In this document: one piece after another, positions 8,443-16,787 of the stretch
Numbering within the stretch: the stretch's first letter is position 1
Layout: each line of letters opens with the position of its first letter
Origin: Reyranella sp.
Lineage (GTDB): Bacteria; Pseudomonadota; Alphaproteobacteria; Reyranellales; Reyranellaceae
Direction: 5' to 3'
Length of the DNA: 33,831 bases
NCBI GenBank assembly: GCA_022844015.1
Contig: JALHMO010000074.1
Coordinates: 1 to 33,831 of the forward strand
Position numbers and translations under genes: made by a program
Notes under the pieces: model-generated
What the model was told of the DNA's origin: nothing
Databases searched by the model: none
Seen by the model: only the letters and a program-made list of their open reading frames with translations

Positions 8443-10028
8443 CAGGCGTCGATCCACATCGGGTAGAGATCGACCTCGCCGGTGAAGCGCACGGGGCTGA
8501 ACTCGAAGCCCTTGACGTAGTCGCGCATCGCCCAGGTGCGGTTGGGGATCATGCCGAAGATCTCGGGCTGGTCGGCGACGATGCGCTTCTGGATCTCGCC
8601 GTACAGCGCCATGCGCCTGGCCTTGTCGGTCAGGCCGCGCGCCTCGGCGATCATCGCCCAGGCTTCCTTGTCCTCGTAATGCGACATGCCGTAGTAGAGG
8701 CCCCACGAGTCGCGATGGTACTGGAAGGCGACCGTGTCGGGGTCGGTGCCGATCGGGGTGACGTAGACCGAGGTCATGTTGGCCGCCGTGTCGGGCTTGG
8801 AGCCGCGCGCCACCATGGTCGGCCACGGCTGGCCGACGATGTTCAGCTTGATGTCGAGCGCGCGCAGGCTGTCGAGCAGCACGAGCCCGATGCGACGCGC
8901 ATCCTCGAGGCCCTGGACGTGGACGTACTCGAGCTCGATGCCGCCCTGCGGCGACTTGCTCTTGGCCAGGAACTCCTTGGCCTTGGCGATGTCCTTGCGC
9001 GGGATCCCGGGCACCGGGATGTGCCCTTCCAGGGTCGGCGGGAACGGGCTGTCCATCAGCGTCGCGCCGCCATTGTGGATGGTGATCAGCGCCTCGTAGT
9101 CGAAGGCGTAGGCGATCGCCTTGCGCAGGTTGATGTCGGCGGTCGGGCCAGTCTGGCAGTTGAACTTGATGCCGAAGGTGGTCGAGCCCGGATGGTTCTC
9201 CTCGCGCACGCCCGGCAGCTTGGCGAGCTGCTGCATGTCGTCGGGCGACATGTTGGTGATGACGTCCATCTCGCGCCGCTGCAGGCCGGCGCGCCGCGGC
9301 GCCGCCTCGCGCACGATGCGGTAGATCACGCCGCTCAGGCGGTTCTTGTCGCCCATCGGCCAGCCCTTCCAGTAGTCGGGCACCGCATCCATGTGGATCA
9401 GGGCGGTCGAATCGAACCGCTTCAGCTTGAACGGCCCCGAGCCCGCCTCGTTCTCGGTCAGCCACTTCTTGCCGTAGTCGCCGTCGACGACATTGACCTG
9501 CACCTGCTTCGGGTTGACGATGTACCACCATGGCACGTAGCTGATGAACGGCTGGAACGGCCGCTCGAGGACGAAGCGCACGGTCTTCGCATCGACCGCC
9601 GTGATCTTCTCGGGCTTGAGGAAATCCTTCAGCATCCAGGCGACGCCGGCATTGAGCTTCAGCGCCCGCTCGAACGAGTAGCGCACCGCCTCGGCGTCGA
9701 CCGGATCGCCGTTGTGGAACCTGGCATTGCCGGCCAGGTGGAAGGTGTAGGTGAGTCCGTCCGGCGAGGCCTCGAACTTCTCGGCCAGCCACGGGATGAT
9801 GCGCGGCGGGTTGCCGACATATTTCAGCAGGCCGTCGTATACCGACTGCTGGATCATGCGCGTCGACCAGTCGTAGCGCACGTGCGGGTCGAGCACGGGC
9901 ACCGCCTGGTTGCCGGAGAAGATCATGATCTTGCGATCGCCATCCTTGTCGAAGGCCCAGCTCATCGACGGCGCCAAGGCCGACAGGGCGGCGCCGTGCA
10001 GGACGGCGCGACGGGTCGTGTTGCTCAT
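8442..10028 (-). CDS. dppA: periplasmic substrate-binding protein, SBP family 5
   Basis: 528-residue extracytoplasmic solute-binding protein of the peptide/nickel/opine class. The N-terminus MSNTTRRAVLHGAALSALAP has twin arginines at 6-7 and a short hydrophobic stretch, with likely cleavage after Ala25 (SMSWA), so Tat export is plausible. Family hallmarks include PVLDPHVRYDWST, RFHNGDPVDAEAVRYSFERA, GSGPFKLKRFD and NLRKAIAYAFDYEALI. ATG 10028 is chosen over ATG 10034 because GGAAGGAA directly abuts the earlier codon and is correctly spaced for the later one. It is first in the transporter cluster, so it probably sets the ligand range. The neighbouring hydantoinase suggests cyclic amides or peptide-like compounds. 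The symbol is by family, not proven substrate. Confidence 0.92.
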   Translation of the reverse strand: MSNTTRRAVLHGAALSALAPSMSWAFDKDGDRKIMIFSGNQAVPVLDPHVRYDWSTRMIQQSVYDGLLKYVGNPPRIIPWLAEKFEASPDGLTYTFHLAGNARFHNGDPVDAEAVRYSFERALKLNAGVAWMLKDFLKPEKITAVDAKTVRFVLERPFQPFISYVPWWYIVNPKQVQVNVVDGDYGKKWLTENEAGSGPFKLKRFDSTALIHMDAVPDYWKGWPMGDKNRLSGVIYRIVREAAPRRAGLQRREMDVITNMSPDDMQQLAKLPGVREENHPGSTTFGIKFNCQTGPTADINLRKAIAYAFDYEALITIHNGGATLMDSPFPPTLEGHIPVPGIPRKDIAKAKEFLAKSKSPQGGIELEYVHVQGLEDARRIGLVLLDSLRALDIKLNIVGQPWPTMVARGSKPDTAANMTSVYVTPIGTDPDTVAFQYHRDSWGLYYGMSHYEDKEAWAMIAEARGLTDKARRMALYGEIQKRIVADQPEIFGMIPNRTWAMRDYVKGFEFSPVRFTGEVDLYPMWIDA

Positions 10029-10123
10029 CGTCATTTCCTTCCACTCGCAGTTTGTCAGATCAGACCCGCGCTGGTTTTGCCTCCACGTCGCGGACAGAGC
10101 TTTCGACATCGACAAAACACATC

Positions 10124-10246
10124 CCGTCATCCCGACCGGAGCCGAGCGCAGCGGGACGTAGTGGAGGGACCTTTCCTGGTGCACTGTCGACCAAGAAAGG
10201 TCCCTCGGCTGCGCCGCCCTTCGGATGGCTCCGCTCGGGATGACGG
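10124..10246. repeat. composite palindromic intergenic repeat
   Basis: Nested inverted repeats. The outer arms are CCGTCATCCCGA (10124-10135) and TCGGGATGACGG (10235-10246). The inner arms at 10164-10180 and 10190-10206 are 17 bases with one mismatch, core GAGGGACCTTTC. The sequence resembles the dispersed palindromic elements common in alphaproteobacterial intergenic regions. It lies between the hydantoinase stop and the binding-protein start, both on the minus strand, where its RNA hairpin could attenuate read-through or stabilise mRNA ends. There is no T-run, so it is not a classic intrinsic terminator. Confidence 0.82.
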
Positions 10247-10311
10247 AGAATACGGCATGCGAACGCCCTGCGTGGTCGGGCTACCAGGCGAAGCAAGGGA
10301 AGTCCGACCAA

Positions 10312-13300
10312 TCACAATTTCTCCGGTGCCGGCTCACGCCGACGCAACGTTGCCTCGATGTCGATACGGCCATCCGTTGTCATCACGCAGGCGTAGTCCC
10401 GCGCCGCCCCTTCCGGCGTGATGTAGCCGTTCTCGAGGTCGCGCGCGATGTCCTCGAGGGCGCGCTCGTGCGGCGGGTCGAACCCCGAGCCGCCGGCGAT
10501 CGTGACGTCGATCACCAGACGCGCGTCGGTCATCGCCACGGTCTCGCCGGTCGCCACGTCGTGGACGGTGCCGTCGGGACGCTCGACCCGACCCTCCGCG
10601 CCGCCGCCCGGCAGGCCGCCGAACAGGCCCTGCACGTGGATGCCGTGGCCCTCGGGATAGAGACCGACCATGATCGGCTCGCCGTCCACCAGCCGGCGGG
10701 CGCGCATGCGCTGGCCGAGACCGCCGCGCCGCCGTCCCGGGCCGCCGCTGTCCGGCACCAGGCTCTTCTCCAGGATCACCACGGGCATACGGCTTTCCAG
10801 CAGCTCGACCGGCGTGTTGGCGGCCGAGGTCGGGAACAGCAGGCCGGACTTGCCGTCCTGGCGCTGCGAGGCGCCCTGCCCGCCGCCCATGAAGAAATGA
10901 TCCGAGGCGACGCGGCCCTGCAGGTTGCGGCCATAGAAGCCGAAAGCCTTTGGCATGCCGGTGAAGGCCTGGACCTTGCCCGGGATGGCCGGCGCGAGCG
11001 CGCGGTAGAGGTTCGGGCCGAGCCACCAGGAGATCCGCGTGCGGTAGGCGACGGCAGCCGGCGGATCGCAGTTGAGCGAGCTGTGCGGCGGCGCCGTCAC
11101 CGTGATCGGTGCGTAGCAGCCGGCATTGCCGCGCACGCCCGGCGTCAGCATGCATTTCACCGGATAGCTCGAATGCGCCGCGGTGACGTTCATGGTGCAG
11201 TTGACGCCGCCCTTGGCCACCTCGGGCGGCGGATCGACGTGCTCGATGCGGATCGTGTCGTCCTTCTTGTGGACGCGCACCTTGAAGCGCAGAAGGTCGA
11301 CGGCGCCGGGCCGCGCGTCGAGCTCGCTCTCGTACACGCCGTCCGGCACGGCGCGGATGGCCGCCCGGGTCGCCGCCTCGCTGCGCGCTCGCACGACGGC
11401 CGCCAGCGCGGCCAGATCCTCGAGCCCGTACTCGGCCATGAAAGCCAGCAGCCGCTGCCCGCCCAGCGCATTGGCGGTAATCATCGACTCGATGTCGCCC
11501 AGCACCTGGTCGGGATTGCGCACGTTGGCGTGCAGCAGTCGCAGGATCGACCGGTCGGGCTTGCCGGCCTCGTAGAGCTTCATTGGCGGGATCAGCACGC
11601 CCTCGTCGAACAGCTCGCGCACCACGCTCGAATCCTTGACGCCGCCGATATCGCTCACGTGCCCGACCGTGCCCATCAGCGCCACCAGCCTGCCCTCGCG
11701 GAACACCGGGCTGACCAGGGCGATGTCGAACAGGTGGCCGGCGCACAGCCACGGGTCGTTGGTGACCAGCACGTCGCCCGGCCGCAGGGTCTCCGGCGGA
11801 AAGTGCTCGAGCAGCGCCTGCACGCAGCGCGTCAGGGTGAGGTTGAACAGCGGCATGGCGCGCGGGCTGTGCGCCAGCGGGTTGCCCTGCGGGTCGAGGA
11901 TCTCGTTGGCGAAATCCTGGCTCTCCGAGATGATCAGCGAGTAGGCGGTGCGGCACACCGTCTGCCACATCTCCTCGACGATCGAGATCAGGCGCGACCA
12001 CATGATCTCGAGCCCGATCGGATCGGCCTCGATTCGTGCCATCGCCGCCTCGAGCGACATGCCGGGCGTCACGATCGCCTGCGCGTTCTGGGCTGCGGCG
12101 ACATCGATGCGCAAATTGCGCGCCGCGTCGACCGACAGTCGGTCGCCCGGCGCGATCACCGTCGTCGCCTCGCGCTCCTCGACGATCGCCGGGCCCTCGA
12201 CTGTCTGGCCAGGCACCAGCGCATAGCGGTCGTAAACCGGTGTGTCGTGGAATTTGCCTTCGAAGTATGCCGGCCGATGATCCTTGAGCGCCGCCCCCGC
12301 GGCGCTGCCAGCGACCGCGCCGCTCAGCGCAATCTGCGGCTCGGGCGCGCTGGCGCGCACGCGGAAGGACAGCACCTCGATCTCGGCATCCTCGACCACA
12401 CGCGTGTAGAGCGCCCGGTACGTTTCGGCGAACGCCTCGCGCACCCGCGGCAGGCTATCGTGCGAGAGCGCGCCGTCCGGCAGCCGCACCATGATCTGGT
12501 GCAGCTGGCCGACCAGCCGCATCTCGGCGTAGCGCTCCGCCCTGATGTCGCCGTCGGCGACGCCGGCTGCATGCAGCCGGCTGCGCGCTTGCGCTTCGAG
12601 CTCGCCGAGATCGGCATTGGCCTGGGCCCAGTCGGTGCCGTCGCCCAGCGCCGTCAGTACGCTGCGCGACTGCTCGAAGGCGAGCGGCGCCGCCAGGAAG
12701 CCTAGCGCCGAGGCGGCGCCCGAGGCCGGCGGGATCAGGACCTGGCCGATGCCGAGCACGCGAGCCACGCGCACCGCGTGCGCCGGGCCGGCGCCGCCGA
12801 ACGCCACCATGGCGTAGCGCCGCGGGTCCCTGCCCTTCTCGATCAAATGCACGCGCGCAGCGCTGGCCATCGCCTCGCAGACCACGGCGTGGATGCCGGC
12901 CGCCGCCTCGATCGCCGGCAGGCCGAGCTTGTCCCCGAGCCGCGCCAGCGCCGCCTCGGCCGCGGCCTTGTCCAAGGTCATGCTGCCACCCAGGAAGAAG
13001 CCCGGGTCGTAGTAGCCCAGCAGCAGGTTGGCGTCGGTGACGGTGGCCTCATGGCCGCCCTGGCCATAGCAGGCCGGACCCGGGCTCGCGCCGGCGCTCA
13101 GCGGCCCGACCTTGAGCAGGCCGGTCTCGTCCAATCCCGCGATCGAGCCGCCGCCGGCGCCGATCTCGATCATGTCGACGACCGGTGCCTTGATCGGCAG
13201 GCCCGAGCCGCGCTTGAAGCGGCGCACGCGCGCGGTCTCCATCATCGGCACCACGGCGGCGCGCCCGTTCTCGATCAGGCACGATTTCGCCGTCGTGCCG

Positions 13301-14226
13301 CCCATGTCGAAGGCGATGGCGTCGGGCAGGCCGGCCTCGCGCGCGAACAGCACGGTGGCGAGCGCGCCGCCTGCCGGGCCGGACTCGAGCAGACGGATCG
13401 GGAAGGTGCGCGCGAGCTCGGGGGCGCACAGCCCGCCGTCGGACTGCATCAGGCGCAGCGTGCCGGCAAAGCCCAGCGCGTCGAGCTCGCTGAGCAGGCG
13501 GCCGATGTAGCGATCCATCAGCGGCTGCACGAAGCCGTTCGCGCAAGTCGTGACCAGGCGCTCGTACTCGCGGATCTCCGGCGCCACCTCGCACGACAGG
13601 CTGACCGAGACGTTGGGGAAGGCTCGTCGCAGGATGCGGCCGGCGGCCTGCTCGTGCGCCGCGTTGGCGTAGCTGTGCAGGAAGCAGACGGCAATCGCCG
13701 AGCAGCCATCGGCGACCAGCCGTGTGCCCTCGGCCAGCACCGCCGCCTCGTCGAGCGGCTCCAGCACACGGCCGTCCCAGGCCAGCCGCTCGCCGATCTC
13801 GATCCGGCGATGGCGCGGCACCAGGGCGTCGGGGAAGCGCAGGAACAGGTCGTAGATGTCGTAGCGCTGCTCGATGCCGAGCTCGAGGACGTCGCGGAAG
13901 CCGCGGGTCGTCAGCAGGCCGAGCCGCGCCCCGCGGTTCTCGATCAGCGCGTTGGTGACCAGGGTGGTGCCGTGCAGCAGCTCGCCTACCTCGGCGACCG
14001 AGATGCCCGCGGCCGCGCAGATGCTTCGTATGCCCTCGAGCGCGCCGTCCGCCGGGTCGTTCGGCGTGGTCAGGCACTTGTGCAGCGAGATGCCGCCGGT
14101 CGCCGCGTCGAGCAGCACGAAGTCGGTGAAGGTGCCGCCGATGTCGAAGCCCAGTCGATAGCGGAGAGAGGCCGGAGATGCCGGATCCGGAGATGCCAAA
14201 TCAGGAGATACCTGCCTCATGGCCAT
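10312..14226 (-). CDS. fused hydantoinase/oxoprolinase HyuA-HyuB
   Basis: 1304-residue ATP-dependent cyclic-amide hydrolase in which the two subunits found separately in many bacteria are one chain, as in eukaryotic 5-oxoprolinase. The HyuA half (about 1-715) shows the ASKHA phosphate loop GFDIGGTFTDF (about 27-37), the second loop AFDMGGTTAKSC (about 302-313), GAGGGSIAG (about 357) and FGGAGPAHAV (about 475). The HyuB half starts near Met723 and shows EIMWSRLISIVEEM, NDPWLCAGHLFDIAL (about 820) and GHVSDIGG. ATG 14226 has GGAAGGG 7 bases upstream and is favoured over a farther in-frame start. The substrate may be hydantoin, N-methylhydantoin, 5-oxoproline or another lactam. It is co-oriented with the downstream peptide-type importer, so transport plus ring opening of one substrate is inferred. 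It may have its own promoter in 14227-14372. Confidence 0.92.
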   Translation of the reverse strand: MAMRQVSPDLASPDPASPASLRYRLGFDIGGTFTDFVLLDAATGGISLHKCLTTPNDPADGALEGIRSICAAAGISVAEVGELLHGTTLVTNALIENRGARLGLLTTRGFRDVLELGIEQRYDIYDLFLRFPDALVPRHRRIEIGERLAWDGRVLEPLDEAAVLAEGTRLVADGCSAIAVCFLHSYANAAHEQAAGRILRRAFPNVSVSLSCEVAPEIREYERLVTTCANGFVQPLMDRYIGRLLSELDALGFAGTLRLMQSDGGLCAPELARTFPIRLLESGPAGGALATVLFAREAGLPDAIAFDMGGTTAKSCLIENGRAAVVPMMETARVRRFKRGSGLPIKAPVVDMIEIGAGGGSIAGLDETGLLKVGPLSAGASPGPACYGQGGHEATVTDANLLLGYYDPGFFLGGSMTLDKAAAEAALARLGDKLGLPAIEAAAGIHAVVCEAMASAARVHLIEKGRDPRRYAMVAFGGAGPAHAVRVARVLGIGQVLIPPASGAASALGFLAAPLAFEQSRSVLTALGDGTDWAQANADLGELEAQARSRLHAAGVADGDIRAERYAEMRLVGQLHQIMVRLPDGALSHDSLPRVREAFAETYRALYTRVVEDAEIEVLSFRVRASAPEPQIALSGAVAGSAAGAALKDHRPAYFEGKFHDTPVYDRYALVPGQTVEGPAIVEEREATTVIAPGDRLSVDAARNLRIDVAAAQNAQAIVTPGMSLEAAMARIEADPIGLEIMWSRLISIVEEMWQTVCRTAYSLIISESQDFANEILDPQGNPLAHSPRAMPLFNLTLTRCVQALLEHFPPETLRPGDVLVTNDPWLCAGHLFDIALVSPVFREGRLVALMGTVGHVSDIGGVKDSSVVRELFDEGVLIPPMKLYEAGKPDRSILRLLHANVRNPDQVLGDIESMITANALGGQRLLAFMAEYGLEDLAALAAVVRARSEAATRAAIRAVPDGVYESELDARPGAVDLLRFKVRVHKKDDTIRIEHVDPPPEVAKGGVNCTMNVTAAHSSYPVKCMLTPGVRGNAGCYAPITVTAPPHSSLNCDPPAAVAYRTRISWWLGPNLYRALAPAIPGKVQAFTGMPKAFGFYGRNLQGRVASDHFFMGGGQGASQRQDGKSGLLFPTSAANTPVELLESRMPVVILEKSLVPDSGGPGRRRGGLGQRMRARRLVDGEPIMVGLYPEGHGIHVQGLFGGLPGGGAEGRVERPDGTVHDVATGETVAMTDARLVIDVTIAGGSGFDPPHERALEDIARDLENGYITPEGAARDYACVMTTDGRIDIEATLRRREPAPEKL

Positions 14227-14372
14227 CGTCGACCCTTCCAGAAAGCGCGCGCACGCGACAGCAGGCAAATCCTATGCCGTAGGGGGCGGTCGTCAATCGC
14301 TTCGCATCGGCTTGCAGAAGGCCACGTGAGGCCCCCTGTCGTCGGCATTCCGGCGAGCGAGCCCTGAGCATC

Positions 14373-14400
14373 TTGACAGCAATATTGCTAGCATCATGAT
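14373..14400 (+). promoter_or_regulatory. candidate vapBC promoter, possibly leaderless
   Basis: A perfect -35 TTGACA (14373-14378) is followed after 16 bases by CATGAT (14395-14400), which matches TATAAT at four of six positions. The expected start of transcription falls at about 14406-14407, on the antitoxin ATG itself, and no Shine-Dalgarno could fit, which suggests a leaderless or near-leaderless transcript. The promoter is an inference from spacing. Confidence 0.5.
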
Positions 14401-14408
14401 GCATCATG
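14379..14408. promoter_or_regulatory. twin palindromes, candidate VapB operator
   Basis: Two perfect palindromes are packed into the promoter: GCAATATTGC (14379-14388), between the -35 and -10, and CATGATGCATCATG (14395-14408), covering the -10 and the antitoxin start codon. VapB-type antitoxins typically repress their own operon by binding such sites, so this is the expected autoregulatory operator. The hydantoinase reads away on the other strand and could be affected. Confidence 0.6.
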
Positions 14409-14663
14409 CGCACCACGGTCACATTGGATCCCGACGTCGAGGCCATGCTTCGCAAGGAGGTGCATCGGCGCGGCGAGCCCTTCAAGCAGGTCCTGAACAA
14501 CGCGATCCGGGCTGGGTTGCGCAACAAGAAGCGAGGCGACGACGCTTTCGACCCCATCACGTTCGACATGGGCAAACCGCACCTGGATCTCACCAAGGCG
14601 GCCTCGCTCGCCTCGGACCTGGAGGACGAGGAACTGATCGATCGCTATCGGCGCAGCCGATGA
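14406..14663 (+). CDS. vapB: VapB-type antitoxin (ribbon-helix-helix)
   Basis: 85-residue antitoxin. The N-terminus MRTTVTLDPDVEAMLRKEVH is a ribbon-helix-helix DNA-binding module, followed by a helix (FKQVLNNAIRAGLRN). The acidic tail LASDLEDEELIDRYRR is the part that normally blocks the toxin active site. Length is typical. The start is the only ATG that gives this family sequence; it lies inside a palindrome and has no Shine-Dalgarno. The stop overlaps the toxin start (ATGA), giving the tight stoichiometric coupling usual for toxin-antitoxin pairs. It should neutralise the adjacent PIN toxin and autorepress. Confidence 0.88.
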   Translation: MRTTVTLDPDVEAMLRKEVHRRGEPFKQVLNNAIRAGLRNKKRGDDAFDPITFDMGKPHLDLTKAASLASDLEDEELIDRYRRSR

Positions 14664-15091
14664 TCCTCCCGGACGTCAACACGCTTCTCTTTGCAGTCAA
14701 CAGCTCGAGCGAACAGCACGGCGCCGCACTGAGAGCCTTGCGGGAAGGCTTCGAAGGTCCACGCGGAGTCGCATTTGCCTGGACGGCGCTGCTGGCCTTC
14801 CTGCGCCTGAGCACGCGCCGTGGAATCTTTCCCAGGCCATTGGCAGCGGACGACGCCCTGGGCGTAGTCATGCATTGGCTCGGGCAGCCGCGGGCACAGG
14901 TCGTGCACCCGGGCGACCAGCACGCTGAGATACTCGGACGGCTGCTTCGGTCTGCCGGCACGGCCGGCAACCTGACGACGGACGCCCATCTTGCCGCGCT
15001 CGCCATCGAGCACGGAGCGACGATCGTCAGCTTCGACCGGGACTTCGCGCGGTTCGCCGGCGTGAACTGGACGCTGCCGACGCCCGAATGA
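14660..15091 (+). CDS. vapC: VapC-type PIN-domain ribonuclease toxin
   Basis: 143-residue PIN-domain endoribonuclease, expected to cleave tRNA or rRNA when freed from VapB. PIN acidic residues are visible: Asp5 in MILPDVNTLLFAV, Asp108 in NLTTDAHLAALA, and Asp126 in IVSFDRDFARF. At the place where many VapCs have Glu (xxLxEFLRV) this protein has LLAFLRLST; other members of this LPDVN subfamily also lack it, so loss of activity should not be assumed. The start overlaps the antitoxin stop. The gene is intact and full length and ends 11 bases before the convergent GFA-family gene. Confidence 0.9.
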   Translation: MILPDVNTLLFAVNSSSEQHGAALRALREGFEGPRGVAFAWTALLAFLRLSTRRGIFPRPLAADDALGVVMHWLGQPRAQVVHPGDQHAEILGRLLRSAGTAGNLTTDAHLAALAIEHGATIVSFDRDFARFAGVNWTLPTPE

Positions 15092-15102
15092 CCATGGCGC
15101 GT

Positions 15103-15555
15103 CTACTCCGGCGCACGATCGAGGATCGCCTGCAGGGTCTTCGCGCCGTGCGCATCGGGTGGCGGCGCGTGGCCGGCCTCGGCGATGCGGCGGCGCTGCG
15201 CATCCTCCCAATGGCGGCCGTCGAAGAAGCGGGTGGGCTTCAGGTTGGGCCCATCGATGCCGTCCAGGCAGCGCGCATTGACGATGACGCGGTGCGGCTG
15301 CGAGCGCGCAATGTAGAAGGGGTGCATGCCGCAATGCGCGCAGAACGTATGCTGCGCCACGCCCGTACCGAAGGTGTAGGACTTGAGCGCGCTCTTGCCG
15401 CGCAGCAGCTGGAAGGTGGCGAGGTCGGTACCGAGGTGCAGCATGCCTTTCTTGGTGCAGACCGTGCAGCTGCAGTTGGACATCAGCTCGAGGTCGACCT
15501 CGGCGCGAATCCGCACCTGACCGCAATGGCATCCGCCTTCGCGTGTTTCCAGCAT
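15103..15555 (-). CDS. GFA-family (CENP-V/GFA domain) zinc protein
   Basis: 150-residue protein of the glutathione-dependent formaldehyde-activating (Gfa-like) family. The family's seven zinc cysteines are all present: Cys9 and Cys11 (GGCHCGQ), Cys28, Cys30 and Cys33 (CSCTVC), Cys72 and Cys75 (FCAHCGMHPF). The start at 15555 has an excellent GGGAGGA 7 bases upstream. Most members have unknown substrates; glutathione-adduct chemistry or S-(hydroxymethyl)glutathione formation is known for only a few. It is a single gene, convergent with vapC, with a repeat element behind its promoter. Confidence 0.88.
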   Translation of the reverse strand: MLETREGGCHCGQVRIRAEVDLELMSNCSCTVCTKKGMLHLGTDLATFQLLRGKSALKSYTFGTGVAQHTFCAHCGMHPFYIARSQPHRVIVNARCLDGIDGPNLKPTRFFDGRHWEDAQRRRIAEAGHAPPPDAHGAKTLQAILDRAPE

Positions 15556-15651
15556 CTTCGTTTCCTCCCGTCGATTGGGCTCCGAGCGTAGCACAGAGCG
15601 GCAAGCCGGACCGTCCACGATGCCGCCTGCCGGCGTCCTGGCTTCGCCCCT

Positions 15652-15870
15652 GGGAGCATTCGCATATGGCGCCGCCGCTTGCTCTCCTCCCCACCTTCGG
15701 TCCCGAAGGTGGGGAGGTGCCCTGTCATACGGGGCGGAGGGGTCATGAGCCACAAATGACAGCGGTGCGATGGCTCATGACCCCTCCGTCGCCGTATGAC
15801 GGCGACACCTCCCCAGCTTCGCTAAGCGAAGCTGGGGAGGAGGATGAAGAGCGCTCCATACTCGCGGAAC
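15652..15870. repeat. MITE-like palindromic element, copy A
   Basis: The left end (GGGAGCATTCGCATATGG) resembles the end of copy B at 20.7 kb; the right end is a decayed inverse of it. Inside are three nested stems: a 14-bp hairpin (15687-15700 with 15703-15716), an 18-bp perfect central pair with core GGGGTCATGAGCC (15735-15752 with 15771-15788), and a 16-bp hairpin (15808-15823 with 15825-15840). No ORF of a transposase is present. It fills most of the 335-base gap (15556-15890) between the GFA gene and the SMP-30 gene. Confidence 0.8.
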
Positions 15871-15890
15871 TGGAGCGATCGGCCGGCGGG

Positions 15891-16787
15891 TCAGGGTCCC
15901 TGCGACGTGCCTGCCGTGGCGACCCGCAACCGATAGAGCGACGTCGACGCGGTCACGTAGAGGCTGCGCAGGTCGTTGTCGCCGAAGCAGAAATTGGCGG
16001 TGTACTCGGGCATCCTGACGACGCCGAGGCAGGCCGCATCGGGCGCGAACACGTGAATGCCGCCCGGGCCGCAGCAATAGATGTTGCCGGCGCTGTCGAT
16101 CTTCATGCCGTCGGGCGCGCCGGCACCCTCGCCCGTGGTCTCCGCCCAGACCCGGCCGTTCGCCAGCGTACCGTCGTCGCGGACGTCGAACCGGCGGATG
16201 TGCTTGCGATCGGTGTCGTTGACGTAGAGATGCTTCTCATCGCGCGAGAAGCAGAGCCCGTTCGGCTGGCCGAAATCATCGGCCAGGAGGGCAAGCGCTC
16301 CGCCATCCGGCGCGACGCGATAGACGCCGCGGAAATCGAGCGGCAGCGGCCGCGGATTGCCGTAGTACTCGTTGCGCCCGTAGGTCGGGTCGCTGAAGTA
16401 GATCGCGCCGTCGGATTTCACCACCACGTCGTTGGGGCTGTTGAGCTCCTTGCCGGCGTGATGGCTCGCCAGCACCGTGATGGCGCCGCTGGCCTCGGTT
16501 CGCGTGAGCCGGCTCGTCGCGTGCTCGCAGACGATCAGGCGGCCCTGGCGGTCCCAGGCGAGCCCGTTCGACTGGGCACACGGCTGGCGGAACGTCGAGA
16601 CGCCGTCGCGGGCGCTCCAGCGCCGCAGGTGATCGCCCGGCATGTCGCTGAACAGCAGGTAGCCTCCCGCGGCATGCCACAACGGCCCCTCGGTGAACAG
16701 GAAGCCGGTGGCCAGCTTCTCGATGGCGACCGTCCCGCCGACGACCGAGGCAAAACGCGGATCGCGGATCTCGACCGTGTCGCTCAT
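15891..16787 (-). CDS. SMP-30/gluconolactonase/LRE family protein
   Basis: 298-residue six-bladed beta-propeller lactonase of the SMP-30/gluconolactonase family, expected to bind one divalent metal and hydrolyse a sugar or other lactone. Family hallmarks are FTEGPLWHAAGGYLLFSDMP (metal Glu in the EGP motif), the CAQSNGLAWDRQGRLIVCEH segment (given in full at 20 residues), LNSPNDVVVKSDGAIYFSDP (metal Asn), and GAPDGMKIDSAGNIYCCGPG (metal Asp). No signal peptide is seen. ATG 16787 fits the family start but has a weak ribosome-binding site; instead its ATG overlaps the stop of a 21-22 codon ORF with a strong site, so it is probably translated by coupling. It stands alone and its substrate is unknown. 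Confidence 0.88.
   Translation of the reverse strand: MSDTVEIRDPRFASVVGGTVAIEKLATGFLFTEGPLWHAAGGYLLFSDMPGDHLRRWSARDGVSTFRQPCAQSNGLAWDRQGRLIVCEHATSRLTRTEASGAITVLASHHAGKELNSPNDVVVKSDGAIYFSDPTYGRNEYYGNPRPLPLDFRGVYRVAPDGGALALLADDFGQPNGLCFSRDEKHLYVNDTDRKHIRRFDVRDDGTLANGRVWAETTGEGAGAPDGMKIDSAGNIYCCGPGGIHVFAPDAACLGVVRMPEYTANFCFGDNDLRSLYVTASTSLYRLRVATAGTSQGP

Noticed and set aside
8679..10421. Long open frame on the plus strand opposite the binding protein
   Set aside because: It is antisense to a well-supported SBP gene, is rich in Arg/His/Val/Asp as expected for a GC-rich shadow, and has no family-like motif.
10225..12705. 826-codon plus-strand open frame opposite the hydantoinase
   Set aside because: A shadow of the HyuB half: high Arg/His/Ala content, no domain, no ribosome-binding site fitting it.
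12778..14367. 529-codon plus-strand open frame opposite the HyuA half
   Set aside because: A shadow of the same fused gene, and it would run into the vapB promoter.
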